Shown: positions 17,217 to 25,875 of the stretch, piece by piece
Position numbering within the stretch: the first letter of the stretch is position 1
Layout: the number at the start of each line of letters is the position of its first letter
Source: Phycisphaerae bacterium
GTDB lineage: Bacteria > Planctomycetota > Phycisphaerae > Phycisphaerales > SM1A02
Reading direction: 5' to 3'
Length of the DNA: 42,601 nucleotides
Assembly: GCA_002705085.1 (NCBI GenBank)
Contig: PAHO01000006.1
Span: 1 to 42,601 of the forward strand
The notes under the pieces: generated by a model
What the model was told of the DNA's origin: nothing
Databases searched by the model: none
Seen by the model: only the letters and a program-made list of their open reading frames with translations
Position numbers and translations under genes: made by a program

Positions 17217-18127
17217 GAACCCGACATGAAAGAACGGCTGTCCCGAATCCCCAGCGTCTCGTAGACCCGGCGGGCGGCACGGGATCGATTCAGGGTGTAG
17301 TAATGCAAACCGGCCACGTCATGGTCCAACAAATCGCGTGACTGCTCGGTGGCCCAGAGCACGCCGAACGACTCGACCATTTCCGGATCGGCTTCACGAT
17401 CCAACACCCCCCGAAGCAATCGGGCCGGAATCAAAGTGCCAGCCGCCAACTCAGCCATGCGTCGCATGCCACTGGCGCTCGTGATGGGCATCAACCCCGC
17501 CACCAAGGGAATCTGAATACCCGCCATGGTGCAGCGGTCCCGCCAATCCAAGAAGCGTCGGTTGTCGAAGAACAATTGAGAAATCGCAAAATCGGCCCCG
17601 GCATCTACCTTGGCCCGAAAGTGGTCCATCTCAGTCAGTAGGTTGGGAGTTTCATGATGCCCTTCGGGATACCCGGCAATGCCAATGGCAAAGCCCCCGT
17701 TTGGATGCCCCCCCGACTCATTGAATGCTTTGATGAACCGAACCAAATCAATGGCATGGGGAAAATCACCGGGGCCAGGATCACCATCTTGAGGAGGATC
17801 GCCCCGAAGAGCCAAAATGTTGTCGACACCGCTCTCGGCGTACCGAACCAAAATGGACTCAACCTCGCCCTTGGTGTGCCCACGGCCTGTCAGGTGGGGC
17901 ATGGGCAACAACGACGTCTCACTCCGCAGCCGCACCACCAAGTCGTGGGTGCGGGCCCGGGTGCTTCCTCCAGCGCCATAGGTCACCGAAACAAAAGATG
18001 GCTGCAGTCGCTCAAACGCACTGATCCCCGCGAACAGCGCGTCCCAAGCTTCGCCATTTTTGGGCGGGAAAAATTCAAACGAAGCGGTGGGGCCTCGCTT
18101 ACTGAACATCTCGTCGATGCGGCTCAT
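17213..18127 (-). CDS. metF: 5,10-methylenetetrahydrofolate reductase
   Basis: FAD-dependent TIM-barrel enzyme making 5-methyl-THF for methionine synthesis. Hallmarks are SFEFFPPKNGEAWDAL with the catalytic Glu at the N-terminus, FVSVTYGAGGSTR, PHLTGRGH, ILALRGDPP, and the flavin and folate region GADFAISQLFFDN. The length of 304 residues is usual for bacteria. It overlaps yggS by ATGA and the small membrane gene by GTGA. Confidence 0.95.
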   Translation of the reverse strand: MSRIDEMFSKRGPTASFEFFPPKNGEAWDALFAGISAFERLQPSFVSVTYGAGGSTRARTHDLVVRLRSETSLLPMPHLTGRGHTKGEVESILVRYAESGVDNILALRGDPPQDGDPGPGDFPHAIDLVRFIKAFNESGGHPNGGFAIGIAGYPEGHHETPNLLTEMDHFRAKVDAGADFAISQLFFDNRRFLDWRDRCTMAGIQIPLVAGLMPITSASGMRRMAELAAGTLIPARLLRGVLDREADPEMVESFGVLWATEQSRDLLDHDVAGLHYYTLNRSRAARRVYETLGIRDSRSFMSGS

Positions 18128-18891
18128 GCGTCAGCAGGGGGCGGGAAGAGCGCGCTGCCCACACGAATCAAGTTGGACCCACATTCCACCGCGACTTCAA
18201 AATCGTTGGTCATGCCCATAGAAAGGATGTCGAAAGATGGACCGCCTGTGCCCAGCCGACGAATGGTCTCGAACATTTCACGGGCCTGCTCAAACACGGG
18301 ACGGGCGTCTTCAGGGTTGTCCGAAAGCGGGGCCATGCACATCAACCCGCGGACCCGAATGTCGGGGTACTCCTCGGTGATGACTTCAATCAAAGGGCCC
18401 TCCGCGCCTGGAGGGCATCCACCTTTTTGTTTCTCGCCAGCAACGTTGACTTGGATCAACGCTTCCATGGGCTCGGACCGACCCAAGTTGGCCGAGGCTT
18501 TGTCGATCTCTTCCGCCAGCCGGAGGTTGTCCACCGAATGGATCAACCGGCACGATCGACAAACCGACTTGATCTTGTTGCGCTGCAGACCGCCAATGAA
18601 GTGCCACCGGACGGTTTCCTCGCCGGCCCCAATCAAGGCATGACGCTCTTGCCAGTCGGCCACGGTCTCCGCATGGGCCTCCATGACCTGCTGTCGGTTT
18701 TCCCCCAAATCCCGATGCCCCAGATCCAGCAGTTCGCGGATCTGGTCGTCGGAGGCAAACTTGGTCACCGCCACCAATCGAACATCACTGCCGGTGCGTC
18801 CATCTTTGGCCGCCGCAGCATCAATTCGATCGTTCAAAGTCCGGTAACGTTCTGAAAGGTCCATAAGAGAGGGTGATTCTGCCTCAGGCAT
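18124..18891 (-). CDS. YggS/PLPBP family pyridoxal-phosphate homeostasis protein
   Basis: A PLP-binding TIM barrel involved in vitamin B6 balance. The lysine that binds PLP lies in RLVAVTKFASDDQI. Other signatures are LGENRQQV, WHFIGGLQRNKIK, IHSVDNLRLA, VNVAGEKQKGG, and the phosphate loop SMGMTNDFEVAVECGSNLIRVGSALF. Start choice is open: the ATG at 18891 gives 255 residues; the ATG at 18864 begins nearer the family core. It heads the operon yggS-metF-small genes and is divergent from ftsK. Confidence 0.9.
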   Translation of the reverse strand: MPEAESPSLMDLSERYRTLNDRIDAAAAKDGRTGSDVRLVAVTKFASDDQIRELLDLGHRDLGENRQQVMEAHAETVADWQERHALIGAGEETVRWHFIGGLQRNKIKSVCRSCRLIHSVDNLRLAEEIDKASANLGRSEPMEALIQVNVAGEKQKGGCPPGAEGPLIEVITEEYPDIRVRGLMCMAPLSDNPEDARPVFEQAREMFETIRRLGTGGPSFDILSMGMTNDFEVAVECGSNLIRVGSALFPPPADA

Positions 18892-19007
18892 AGCGGGAAG
18901 CCTACCCCAGCCCGTACGACCGTGCGGACTGGACCCCGAAGACAAAAAGTTCTTGCCAAAGGCTCAATCTGGGGGCCAAAACAGCCGGCTCGGCCGATAT
19001 GGATGTC

Positions 19008-21563
19008 ATGCCACGAAAAAAGAAGTCCTCGTCCAAAAAAGGCGAGTCGTTGTTCACTATCAATCGATTCAACCAGCTCAAAACCGCGCTGATGCCGCTG
19101 ATCGGTCCCGGCCTCCTGTTTGCAGCCATCTTCTGTGCACTGGCCCTGCTGACTTATGACGCGGCCGATGCCCCTTCAGAATTCGTGGCCCCCGCCAACG
19201 AAGGGGAGAACATCCAAAACGCCATGGGCAGCTTGGGAGCGCTCTTGGCCGCCCGGCTGTTCGGCACCTTCGGGACGGGCGTGTGGTTGGCGGTGATTGG
19301 CGCCATCATGCTGCTGATCCAATCCATCCGAGGACAAGAAACCGACCAGCTCTGGGTGCGGGCCGGTGGCGTCGTGATGAGCACCTTGGCTCTGGCCGCA
19401 CTCTGGGCGGAGTTCGCCACCGGATTCGGGGTTCTTCCTGCCGGCAACGGCGGTGCGGTGGGCGCTTGGATTGTGGGCGAACTGGGCCCCCGCTTCGGCT
19501 GGTTGGGCACACCAATCATCTGCGGCACGGGTTTGGCCATTGGCTTGTGGTGTGCGGCCGATCGCATGCTCTCTCCCATCTTGGCTCGACTCCCCTTCGC
19601 CAGACTGCTGCAGTACGGTCGAGAGTCCATCACAGTAGTGATCAACTTGGTGCAACCCGAGCCAGCAACCGCGGGTGGCGCTCGAGCCGGTGGACGCAAA
19701 TCGAAGAAAGCCAAGCCCGCAGCCACCGTGGCGGTGCTTGAGCCTGAGGATGCTGAAGAGGATGAGTGGGAGGAAGACGAAGACGAATATGAATTGACCG
19801 ATGCGGAGGAAGAAGACTGGGAGGAAGAAGAAGAAGAGGATTGGGAAGAAGAAGAAGAGGAAGAGGAAGAGGACGAGGACGAGTCGCTGGCCGCAGCCAA
19901 ATCAGCGGCCTTGGAGAAAATCCGAGAGCGGCTGAGCAAACGAAATGAAAACACCCCTTTGCCACCACAAGTGCAGTACGACGGCAAGTGGAAGTTCCCT
20001 CAAACGGATCAACTGGAAGAGAGCGAACCCGTCGACGAAGCCGATCGCAGCTTGACCATCTCGGATCAAGCCGAGCAACTCTTGGAGGCCTTCAGTGAAT
20101 TTGGCATTGATGGCGAAATCCAAGACATCGATGCCGGGCCGACCATCACGCTGTTTGCGGTCAAGTTGGCCAGGGGCACAAAGGTGAAATCGATTCGCGG
20201 CTTGGCTGAAGACTTGGCCCGGGCGATAGAAGTTCCCAGCTTGCGAATTGACTCGAACATCGGCCAGGGTCGAATCGGAATTGAAGTGCCAAACCCGGCC
20301 CCAGAACTCGTTCGAATTCGGGAAATCTTGGAATCAGGGCGAGGGGCAAAGATGGCCTTGCCCATGTACCTCGGAAAGAATGCGTCTGGGGAACCAATGG
20401 TCTACGACCTCACCAAGATGCCGCACATGTTGATTGCGGGAACCACGGGTTCCGGTAAATCGGTATGCATCAACACCATCTTGATGAGTTGGCTGTTCAC
20501 CAAGCGCCCGGATGAAGTGAAACTCGTGCTGGTGGATCCGAAGCAGGTTGAGTTCGACACCTACAAAGCCATCCCACACTTGGCTTGTCCCGTAGTGACT
20601 AAAACAGAGAGAGCAAAGGGTGTCTTGCAGTGGGCAGTTCATCAAATGGAAAGCCGATACACGCTTCTGAAGAACGCCAAGGTCCGAAACATCGCTGAGT
20701 ACAACAAACTCGGCGAGGATCCTGAAAAGCTCTGCAAGAAAATGGGCATCACGAATGAGCGCGAAATGAAACTCACGCCCAAGAAGTTGCCGTTTATTGT
20801 GATTGTTGTCGATGAGCTTGCCGACTTGATCCTCGAGGAAGGGAAGGACGCCGAAGTCCCGATCGTCAAGATTGCCCAGAAGGCTCGGGCCGTGGGCATC
20901 CACTTGATCTTGGCCACACAACGACCTGAGCGCAACGTGGTCACGGGCCTAATCAAATCCAACGTTCCGTTCCGGGTTGCGTGTCGAGTGAACTCCTCCC
21001 TTGACAGTCGCATCATGCTTGATGTCAGCGGAGCTGAAGTCTTGCTTGGCAACGGCGACATGTTGATCAAGGATGGACCGAATCTAGTTCGAGGCCAAGG
21101 GGCCTTTGTCTCCACCGAAGAAATTGTCCACACTGCGGGATTCCTTGAAGATGTCGCAGCGCCGCAATTCGAGCGTGACCTAGTTCGGCTTGATGAGATT
21201 GCCGAAAGCGACGAAGCTGACCCGTACGACGTTCTGAAGGAAGCTTTGGAAGATCAAGAGTTCGACAAAGCGGTTCGCTTGCTGATTGAACGTGACAGCG
21301 GCTCCATCACCCTGCTCAAGACCCGCCTTCGGATGGGTGATACCCGAGCCAGCCGCATGGTGGAGCAAATGCGACAAGCAGGCATCGTCGGGGAGGCCAA
21401 AGGCGCTGGCGTGGCCAGCGACATCCTGATCGACTTGGCCGGCTGGGAAGACATGAAGAAACTCATGCAAGCCAAAGACCGGTCCAGCATGCTCGCGGAG
21501 TACCACGGCGAAGAAGAAGAAGATCTTGATGGCGAAGATTGGGAAATTGAAGACGACGAGTGA
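19008..21563 (+). CDS. ftsK: DNA translocase FtsK
   Basis: Septal DNA pump that moves chromosomes and activates XerCD. The basic N-terminus MPRKKKSS is followed by about four membrane segments (to about residue 200). An extremely Glu/Asp-rich linker spans about residues 245-295. The motor has Walker A AGTTGSGKSVCIN and Walker B FIVIVVDELADL, plus QRPERNVVTGLIKSNVP. A winged-helix gamma domain (GSITLLKTRLRMGDTRASRMVEQM) would recognise KOPS. An additional acidic tail ends the protein. An ATG nine bases upstream is possible; neither has a clear Shine-Dalgarno sequence. Confidence 0.96.
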   Translation: MPRKKKSSSKKGESLFTINRFNQLKTALMPLIGPGLLFAAIFCALALLTYDAADAPSEFVAPANEGENIQNAMGSLGALLAARLFGTFGTGVWLAVIGAIMLLIQSIRGQETDQLWVRAGGVVMSTLALAALWAEFATGFGVLPAGNGGAVGAWIVGELGPRFGWLGTPIICGTGLAIGLWCAADRMLSPILARLPFARLLQYGRESITVVINLVQPEPATAGGARAGGRKSKKAKPAATVAVLEPEDAEEDEWEEDEDEYELTDAEEEDWEEEEEEDWEEEEEEEEEDEDESLAAAKSAALEKIRERLSKRNENTPLPPQVQYDGKWKFPQTDQLEESEPVDEADRSLTISDQAEQLLEAFSEFGIDGEIQDIDAGPTITLFAVKLARGTKVKSIRGLAEDLARAIEVPSLRIDSNIGQGRIGIEVPNPAPELVRIREILESGRGAKMALPMYLGKNASGEPMVYDLTKMPHMLIAGTTGSGKSVCINTILMSWLFTKRPDEVKLVLVDPKQVEFDTYKAIPHLACPVVTKTERAKGVLQWAVHQMESRYTLLKNAKVRNIAEYNKLGEDPEKLCKKMGITNEREMKLTPKKLPFIVIVVDELADLILEEGKDAEVPIVKIAQKARAVGIHLILATQRPERNVVTGLIKSNVPFRVACRVNSSLDSRIMLDVSGAEVLLGNGDMLIKDGPNLVRGQGAFVSTEEIVHTAGFLEDVAAPQFERDLVRLDEIAESDEADPYDVLKEALEDQEFDKAVRLLIERDSGSITLLKTRLRMGDTRASRMVEQMRQAGIVGEAKGAGVASDILIDLAGWEDMKKLMQAKDRSSMLAEYHGEEEEDLDGEDWEIEDDE
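19749..19881 (+). repeat. Purine-rich Glu/Asp codon tract in ftsK
   Basis: About 130 bases consist mostly of GAA, GAG and GAC codons, forming a strongly purine-biased strand that encodes the acidic FtsK linker. It is low-complexity coding DNA rather than a separate element. Confidence 0.85.
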
Positions 21564-21817
21564 TCTCTCACGCGACACCTTTTGATCGGGCTCATGCTGC
21601 GTGCCTCAAATCTCCGAAGTAAGAACTATCAAGGAGGACTTCGCTCACAACCGGCGGAGAACCCGACGGCGACGAACGAAGAAATCCTTGACGACCGGTA
21701 CCTCTTTTGAGGCACTGGGCGATGTGCCCTTCGGGACGCTGAAGGGAAAATTTCGGCCGGCGGCAGCTTGGGGCTGCGACGGCTGGCCACAATTCTTCTT
21801 CAAGGAGGTGATCCAGC

Positions 21818-21886
21818 ATGACTATTCAAACCCCACACCGGAACCGTGCCCCCCGCAAAGCGATCACCTGCCGACGGGATGGGTGA
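21818..21886 (+). CDS. 22-residue mini-ORF with near-complete anti-SD complementarity
   Basis: An ATG at 21818 opens a 22-codon frame ending TGA at 21884-21886; the peptide is basic, starting MTIQTPHRNRAPRK. The 16 bases before it (21802-21817, AAGGAGGTGATCCAGC) are fully complementary to the conserved 3' end of bacterial 16S rRNA, with the usual spacing for the GGAGG core. AGGTGATC within this site (21806-21813) is also complementary to GATCACCT inside the ORF (21862-21869), so the ribosome site could be masked by an 8-bp stem. This could be a regulated micropeptide or a ribosome-capturing RNA element. No homologue is known to me. Confidence 0.4.
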   Translation: MTIQTPHRNRAPRKAITCRRDG

Positions 21887-21926
21887 CCGGCACGTCCGGA
21901 CACTTCCTTCTTTTTCAATACCTTTC

Positions 21927-21961
21927 CCCGGCGGTCGCTCAGCGGCCGCCGGGTTCGTTTT
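21927..21961 (+). terminator. Intrinsic terminator after the structured RNA
   Basis: A 12-bp stem (21927-21938 with 21942-21953, one G-T pair) with a 3-base loop is followed by TTCGTTTT. The loop coincides with the stop codon of the convergent birA gene, so the hairpin overlaps birA's 3' end. Confidence 0.8.
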
Positions 21962-22592
21962 GGGGCCAAGGTGCGTCGTCAAGCACCACCCTCGACCAAG
22001 CGGTGTGCAGTTCCGTCGGGCCACCACGATGCAGGACCGCCAAGCGCTCCTCGACACTTGATGCCACCAGGCGGGCCAGTTCAGAAACCTCAGGAAGAGG
22101 CTGACCGGCCGGCAACACGTCTTGCAACGAAGCCGCCGGCCAACCATCGGCCCGCACCCGGCGAGGACCAGTCGCGACATTCAAACCGATCCCAATGATG
22201 GAGGTCGCCATGCCATCCGGAGTCCGGGTGCCTTCCACCAAAATGCCGCCGAGTTTGAAACCATCGCACACCAAATCGTTGATGGGCTTCACACACACCG
22301 GCACACTGGTCGCAGCACGGATGGCTTCCGCCAAGGCAATCCCCACCGTTGGCGTCAAACCATCCGGCGACAACGGTTCCTCATGGCGCGCGTAGCGGGT
22401 GAGATACAGACCGGCGCCATCGGGTGAATCCCAAGCCCGGCCGTGCGTGCCCCGGCCAGCTGTTTGCATGGTTGCACGCAGCCAATGCACGCCTTCCGCT
22501 CCGGCTTCCAATCGGCGTTTGGCTTCTTCGTTGGTGGAGTCGATCTGGTCGAGCGTTTCAATCAGCACGAGGTGCCCCGCAAACGCTTCCAT
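21939..22592 (-). CDS. birA: Biotin-[acetyl-CoA-carboxylase] ligase (BirA catalytic domain)
   Basis: Attaches biotin to carrier domains of carboxylases. The 217-residue protein has the catalytic core only and no N-terminal DNA-binding domain, so it should not be a repressor. Motifs: QIDSTNEEAKRR, then TAGRGTHGRAWDSPDGAGL as a variant of the biotin-binding GRGRxGRxW loop, the region around KPINDLVCDGFKLGGILVE (usually KWPNDL), and IIGIGLNVA. A GTG at 22568, overlapping the HMG-CoA lyase stop by seven bases, is an alternative start. Its location behind the leucine genes suggests it serves methylcrotonyl-CoA carboxylase. Substitutions in the GRGRxGR and KWPND motifs are mild oddities. Confidence 0.88.
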   Translation of the reverse strand: MEAFAGHLVLIETLDQIDSTNEEAKRRLEAGAEGVHWLRATMQTAGRGTHGRAWDSPDGAGLYLTRYARHEEPLSPDGLTPTVGIALAEAIRAATSVPVCVKPINDLVCDGFKLGGILVEGTRTPDGMATSIIGIGLNVATGPRRVRADGWPAASLQDVLPAGQPLPEVSELARLVASSVEERLAVLHRGGPTELHTAWSRVVLDDAPWPQNEPGGR

Positions 22593-23458
22593 ACTTTCGA
22601 GGGCGGCTCACGCTCGAGCGCCGTGGCCACCACATCGGTCGCTCGAGCCAACTTGGCCAAATCGACGCCTGGGTCGAAGCCTTCGTTCATCAAGAAGTCC
22701 ACCAAATCTTCTGTGGCCAAATTTCCTCCGGCCCCCGGCGCGAACGGACACCCGCCGAAACCACCTGCCGACGCATCGAATGTTCGGACCCCCGCCGCCA
22801 GACCGGCGCCAACACACGACAAAGCCGCACTACGGGTGTCATGGAGATGCAAAGCGGTGGCCGTGAGTGGCAAACTGTTCGCGCACGCCGAAAGAACAGC
22901 GTTGACTTTGGCCGGCACCGCGGAACCAATCGTGTCGGAGATAGCGATCTCATCGCAACCCATTTCAAGCAAACGCTCCACCACACCGTTCACCTGACCA
23001 GGATCAACCGCCCCGTCGTAGGGGCAATCAAAAGCACAAGAAACATACCCCCGCACATGCAAGTTCGCATGCTTGGCTTGGGTGACCACTTCAGCAAAGG
23101 TTGCAAGTGAGCCGTCGACCGACTGCCCCAGATTGGCCTGCGCGAAACCCTCGGTGACCGAAGCAAAAACCGCCACCGAGGACAGCCCCGCCGCCAAGGC
23201 ATCATCGAGGCCACGTCGGTTGGGCACCAACGCAGAAGCAAAGGGCACAACATCTTTAGCGACGGCAGCCACTTCGGCAGCATCGGCCATCGCTGGAACA
23301 CGATCAGGCCGAACAAACGCCGCGACTTCAATTCGAGAAAGCCCCGCCGATGCCAGCGCGCGAACAAACGCGAGTTTGACTTCAGCAGACAACACCGCAC
23401 ATTCGTTCTGAAGACCGTCGCGAGGTCCCACTTCGACCACCGTCACCGGTTCAGTCAC
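22562..23458 (-). CDS. Hydroxymethylglutaryl-CoA lyase
   Basis: Cleaves HMG-CoA into acetoacetate and acetyl-CoA, the last step of leucine degradation. The GTG at 23458 was chosen: GGAG lies eight bases upstream and it overlaps the crotonase stop by eight bases, giving 298 residues, the family length. Motifs: VEVGPRDGLQNE (metal and substrate binding), EVAAFVRPDRVPAMAD, VRGYVSCAFDCPYDG, the metal ligands HLHDTR, and the loop GGCPFAPGAGGNLATEDLV with the catalytic Cys. Those features distinguish it from 2-isopropylmalate synthases. Confidence 0.93.
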   Translation of the reverse strand: MTEPVTVVEVGPRDGLQNECAVLSAEVKLAFVRALASAGLSRIEVAAFVRPDRVPAMADAAEVAAVAKDVVPFASALVPNRRGLDDALAAGLSSVAVFASVTEGFAQANLGQSVDGSLATFAEVVTQAKHANLHVRGYVSCAFDCPYDGAVDPGQVNGVVERLLEMGCDEIAISDTIGSAVPAKVNAVLSACANSLPLTATALHLHDTRSAALSCVGAGLAAGVRTFDASAGGFGGCPFAPGAGGNLATEDLVDFLMNEGFDPGVDLAKLARATDVVATALEREPPSKVWKRLRGTSC

Positions 23459-24230
23459 GAGGAGGGCTCCACGGTGGCGGTGTGCGTTCAAAAAATGCTT
23501 GCATGCCCGCTACACCTTCGGCACTGGCTCGACGGTCTGCAATCGCTTCGGCAGTCAGCGTGGCTGGATCAGCGTGACCGGGAAGCTGTTGCAGCAACGC
23601 TTTCCAAGCCGCAATGGCGCCCGGCGCCGCACGGCGAATACGATCAATCGTGGCGTGGATGGCCAAGTCGAGTCCATCTTCATCAACCACCGAATGCACC
23701 AGCCCCAGATCCGAAGCTCGGGCCGCGTCAATGCTCGCACCCGTGATGCCCAGAGCCCGAACCGCACCGGGACTCATCTTGCCCAAAAGGAAGGGGGCAA
23801 TCACGGCCGGAAGAAGACCCAGACGAACTTCCGTGAGGGCAAAGCGGGCCGAAGGCAAGGCGTAGGCCAAATCACACGCCGCCACCAAGCCAACCCCCCC
23901 TCCATACGCGGCCCCCTGCACGCGAGCAATCACCGGCTTGGGACAATCGCGCACCGCCGACAACATGGCGGAAAGCGCTTGAGCGTCGGCAATGTTTTCA
24001 TCCCGACTCGCCTCGGCCATCCGTCGCATCCAAGTCAGGTCCGCCCCAGCACTGAACGAAGGACCTTCGGAAGCCAACACCACCGCGCGGATGGCGTCAG
24101 ATTCGCCAACATCTTGGAACGCGTCGTACAAATCGGAAACCAATCCATCATCAAAAGCGTTGTGACGTTCGGGATTGCTCAAACGCATCCGTCGCACATC
24201 ACCTTCGTCTTTGATCGTCAACTTGGTCAT
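23451..24230 (-). CDS. Enoyl-CoA hydratase family, probable methylglutaconyl-CoA hydratase
   Basis: Crotonase-fold protein of 259 residues. The ATG at 24230 follows the carboxylase stop by four bases; upstream frame extension overlaps that gene and is rejected. The oxyanion-hole segments are FSAGADLTWMRRM and VQGAAYGGGVGLVAACDLA; the second contains the usual GGG. A Glu-containing TEVRLGLLPAVIAPF matches the catalytic region of LiuC/AUH-type hydratases. Placement between methylcrotonyl-CoA carboxylase and HMG-CoA lyase makes methylglutaconyl-CoA the likely substrate (inference from context plus family). Confidence 0.88.
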   Translation of the reverse strand: MTKLTIKDEGDVRRMRLSNPERHNAFDDGLVSDLYDAFQDVGESDAIRAVVLASEGPSFSAGADLTWMRRMAEASRDENIADAQALSAMLSAVRDCPKPVIARVQGAAYGGGVGLVAACDLAYALPSARFALTEVRLGLLPAVIAPFLLGKMSPGAVRALGITGASIDAARASDLGLVHSVVDEDGLDLAIHATIDRIRRAAPGAIAAWKALLQQLPGHADPATLTAEAIADRRASAEGVAGMQAFFERTPPPWSPPRD

Positions 24231-24234
24231 TCGG

Positions 24235-25839
24235 TCACATCCGGAACACCGAATGGGATCGGTCCGGCCAAGGCTGGTACCGGGACACTTCAATCGCCCG
24301 GGCCAGCACCGCCCGAGTTTCGCGAGGGTCAATGACCCCATCGTCCCACAACCGAGCGGAGGCATACCACGCACTGCCTTCGGTCTCGTACTTCTGCAAG
24401 ACCGGTTCAGTGATCTCTCGTGCGTCTTCTTCGCTCAGGGGAGGATCGCCGGCAGCCTCTCGCTGCGCATCTTTCACCGTGCGCAAAACACCAGCCGCTT
24501 GGGGGCCACCCATCACCGAGATCCGGGCGTTGGGCCACATCCACATCATGCGAGGACCGAAGGCCCGACCACACATGCCGTAGTTCCCTGCGCCAAACGA
24601 GCCGCCAATGACCACGGTGAACTTCGGAACGTTGGCATTGGAGACCGCGGCCACCAGTTTGGCACCATCCTTGGCGATGCCTCCAGCCTCAACTTTGGAC
24701 CCCACCATGAAGCCGGTGATGTTCTGCAAAAAGACCAAAGGGATCCCGCGCTGCGAGCACAACTCGACAAAGTGAGCGCCTTTCAAAGAAGACTCTGAAA
24801 ACAACACCCCATTGTTGGCGACAATCCCGACGCTCCAGCCGTCGATCCGGGCAAATCCGGTCACCAAAGATGTCCCATACTCACTTTTGAATTCATGGAA
24901 CTCACTTGCATCGACCAAACGGGCGATCACTTCGCGTACATCAGACTGCACGCGGGCATCGGCGGGCATGAGTCCGAGCAAATCGTCGGACGGGTACTTG
25001 GGCGCTTCGGGGAGCGCTCGAGGGATGGGCTGCAGATGCGGCACACCAAGATTGGCCACGATGGAACGCACCAACTCAAGACATTCTTCGTCGTTCTCGG
25101 CAATGTGATCGACCACCCCGCTGCGCTTTCCGTGGGTCTCCGCGCCACCAAGTGTTTGATCGTCCACATCTTCACCAATGGCCGCTTTCACCAAGGGTGG
25201 ACCCGCCAGGTAAATCGTTCCCGTGCCGCGAACAATGATGGATTCATCGCACATGGATGGCACGTACGCACCTCCGGCCGTGCACGATCCCATCACGGCC
25301 GCGATCTGCGGAATGCCTTGGGCCGACAACTGCGCTTGGTTGTAGAAGATGCGGCCAAAGTGATCCCGATCAGGAAACACCTCAGATTGCAATGGCAAAA
25401 ATGCGCCACCGGAGTCGACCAAGTACACACAAGGCAGACCGTTCTCGGCTGCGATCTCTTGCGCCCGCAAATGCTTCTTCACCGTGAGCGGGAAATACGT
25501 GCCACCCTTCACGGTGGCGTCGTTGGCCACAATCATGCACGGTCGACGCGCGATGTCACCCACCCCGCACACGATTCCTGCACTCGGCACGGCTGAGTCG
25601 TACACCCCATCGGCAGCGAAGGGTGCCACTTCCAGGAACATGCTTCCGGGATCAATCAAACGCTGGATTCGATCTCGGACGAACAACTTGCCGCGAGCGG
25701 TGTGTTTGTCCCGCGCCTTCGCCCCACCGCCCTCTTGAACGGCCGCCCGACGCACGGCAAGTTCCGCGCACGCGGACTCCATGACTTCGCGATTTTCGGA
25801 AGCCTTGGCCGGATCGAGTTCTTGACCAAGAGGGCGCAT
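24235..25839 (-). CDS. mccB: Methylcrotonyl-CoA carboxylase, beta (carboxyltransferase) subunit
   Basis: Transfers carboxyl from biotin to 3-methylcrotonyl-CoA. The 534 residues equal the MCC beta length. Two crotonase-like halves are seen: the N-terminal half has [40 protein letters not shown] and [16 protein letters not shown]. The C-terminal half has [16 protein letters not shown] and [16 protein letters not shown]. These segments favour MCC over propionyl-CoA carboxylase. The partner alpha subunit (biotin carboxylase plus carrier) is not next to it or elsewhere in the window. It starts 36 bases after trpS. Confidence 0.93.
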   Translation of the reverse strand: MRPLGQELDPAKASENREVMESACAELAVRRAAVQEGGGAKARDKHTARGKLFVRDRIQRLIDPGSMFLEVAPFAADGVYDSAVPSAGIVCGVGDIARRPCMIVANDATVKGGTYFPLTVKKHLRAQEIAAENGLPCVYLVDSGGAFLPLQSEVFPDRDHFGRIFYNQAQLSAQGIPQIAAVMGSCTAGGAYVPSMCDESIIVRGTGTIYLAGPPLVKAAIGEDVDDQTLGGAETHGKRSGVVDHIAENDEECLELVRSIVANLGVPHLQPIPRALPEAPKYPSDDLLGLMPADARVQSDVREVIARLVDASEFHEFKSEYGTSLVTGFARIDGWSVGIVANNGVLFSESSLKGAHFVELCSQRGIPLVFLQNITGFMVGSKVEAGGIAKDGAKLVAAVSNANVPKFTVVIGGSFGAGNYGMCGRAFGPRMMWMWPNARISVMGGPQAAGVLRTVKDAQREAAGDPPLSEEDAREITEPVLQKYETEGSAWYASARLWDDGVIDPRETRAVLARAIEVSRYQPWPDRSHSVFRM

Positions 25840-25875
25840 GCAGTGGTATCGGCTCTTCCGGGCCCCACCTGTACC

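Larger units (their letters stand above)
21601..21961 (+). ncRNA. Putative structured RNA downstream of ftsK
   Basis: The 375 bases between the ftsK and birA stops are not conventional coding sequence but are full of exact complementary segments. GTGCCTCAAA (21601-21610) pairs with TTTGAGGCAC (21706-21715). Nested within, TCAAGGA (21629-21635) pairs with TCCTTGA (21685-21691), then a 3x3 internal loop, then CTTCG (21639-21643) with CGAAG (21677-21681). Further stems are CCCTTC/GAAGGG (21727-21732/21741-21746) and GGCCGGC/GCTGGCC (21755-21761/21782-21788) with an inner GCAGC/GCTGC. A mini-ORF and an intrinsic terminator complete it. It matches no RNA class I recognise (not tmRNA, RNase P, SRP or 6S). 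It may be an ftsK 3' UTR-derived RNA or an independent transcript. Confidence 0.5.

Noticed and set aside
21593-21709. 38-codon plus-strand ORF after ftsK
   Set aside because: It lacks a clear Shine-Dalgarno sequence and most of it lies in the predicted stems; kept only as part of the RNA element.
21802-21817. Antisense 16S rRNA 3' end fragment
   Set aside because: Only the SD-complementary 16 bases match; flanking bases do not resemble 16S rRNA, so it is a ribosome site rather than a broken rRNA gene.
21592-21819. 75-codon minus-strand ORF downstream of birA
   Set aside because: It lies opposite the structured element, has no ribosome site, and its start coincides with the complement of the mini-ORF's SD region.
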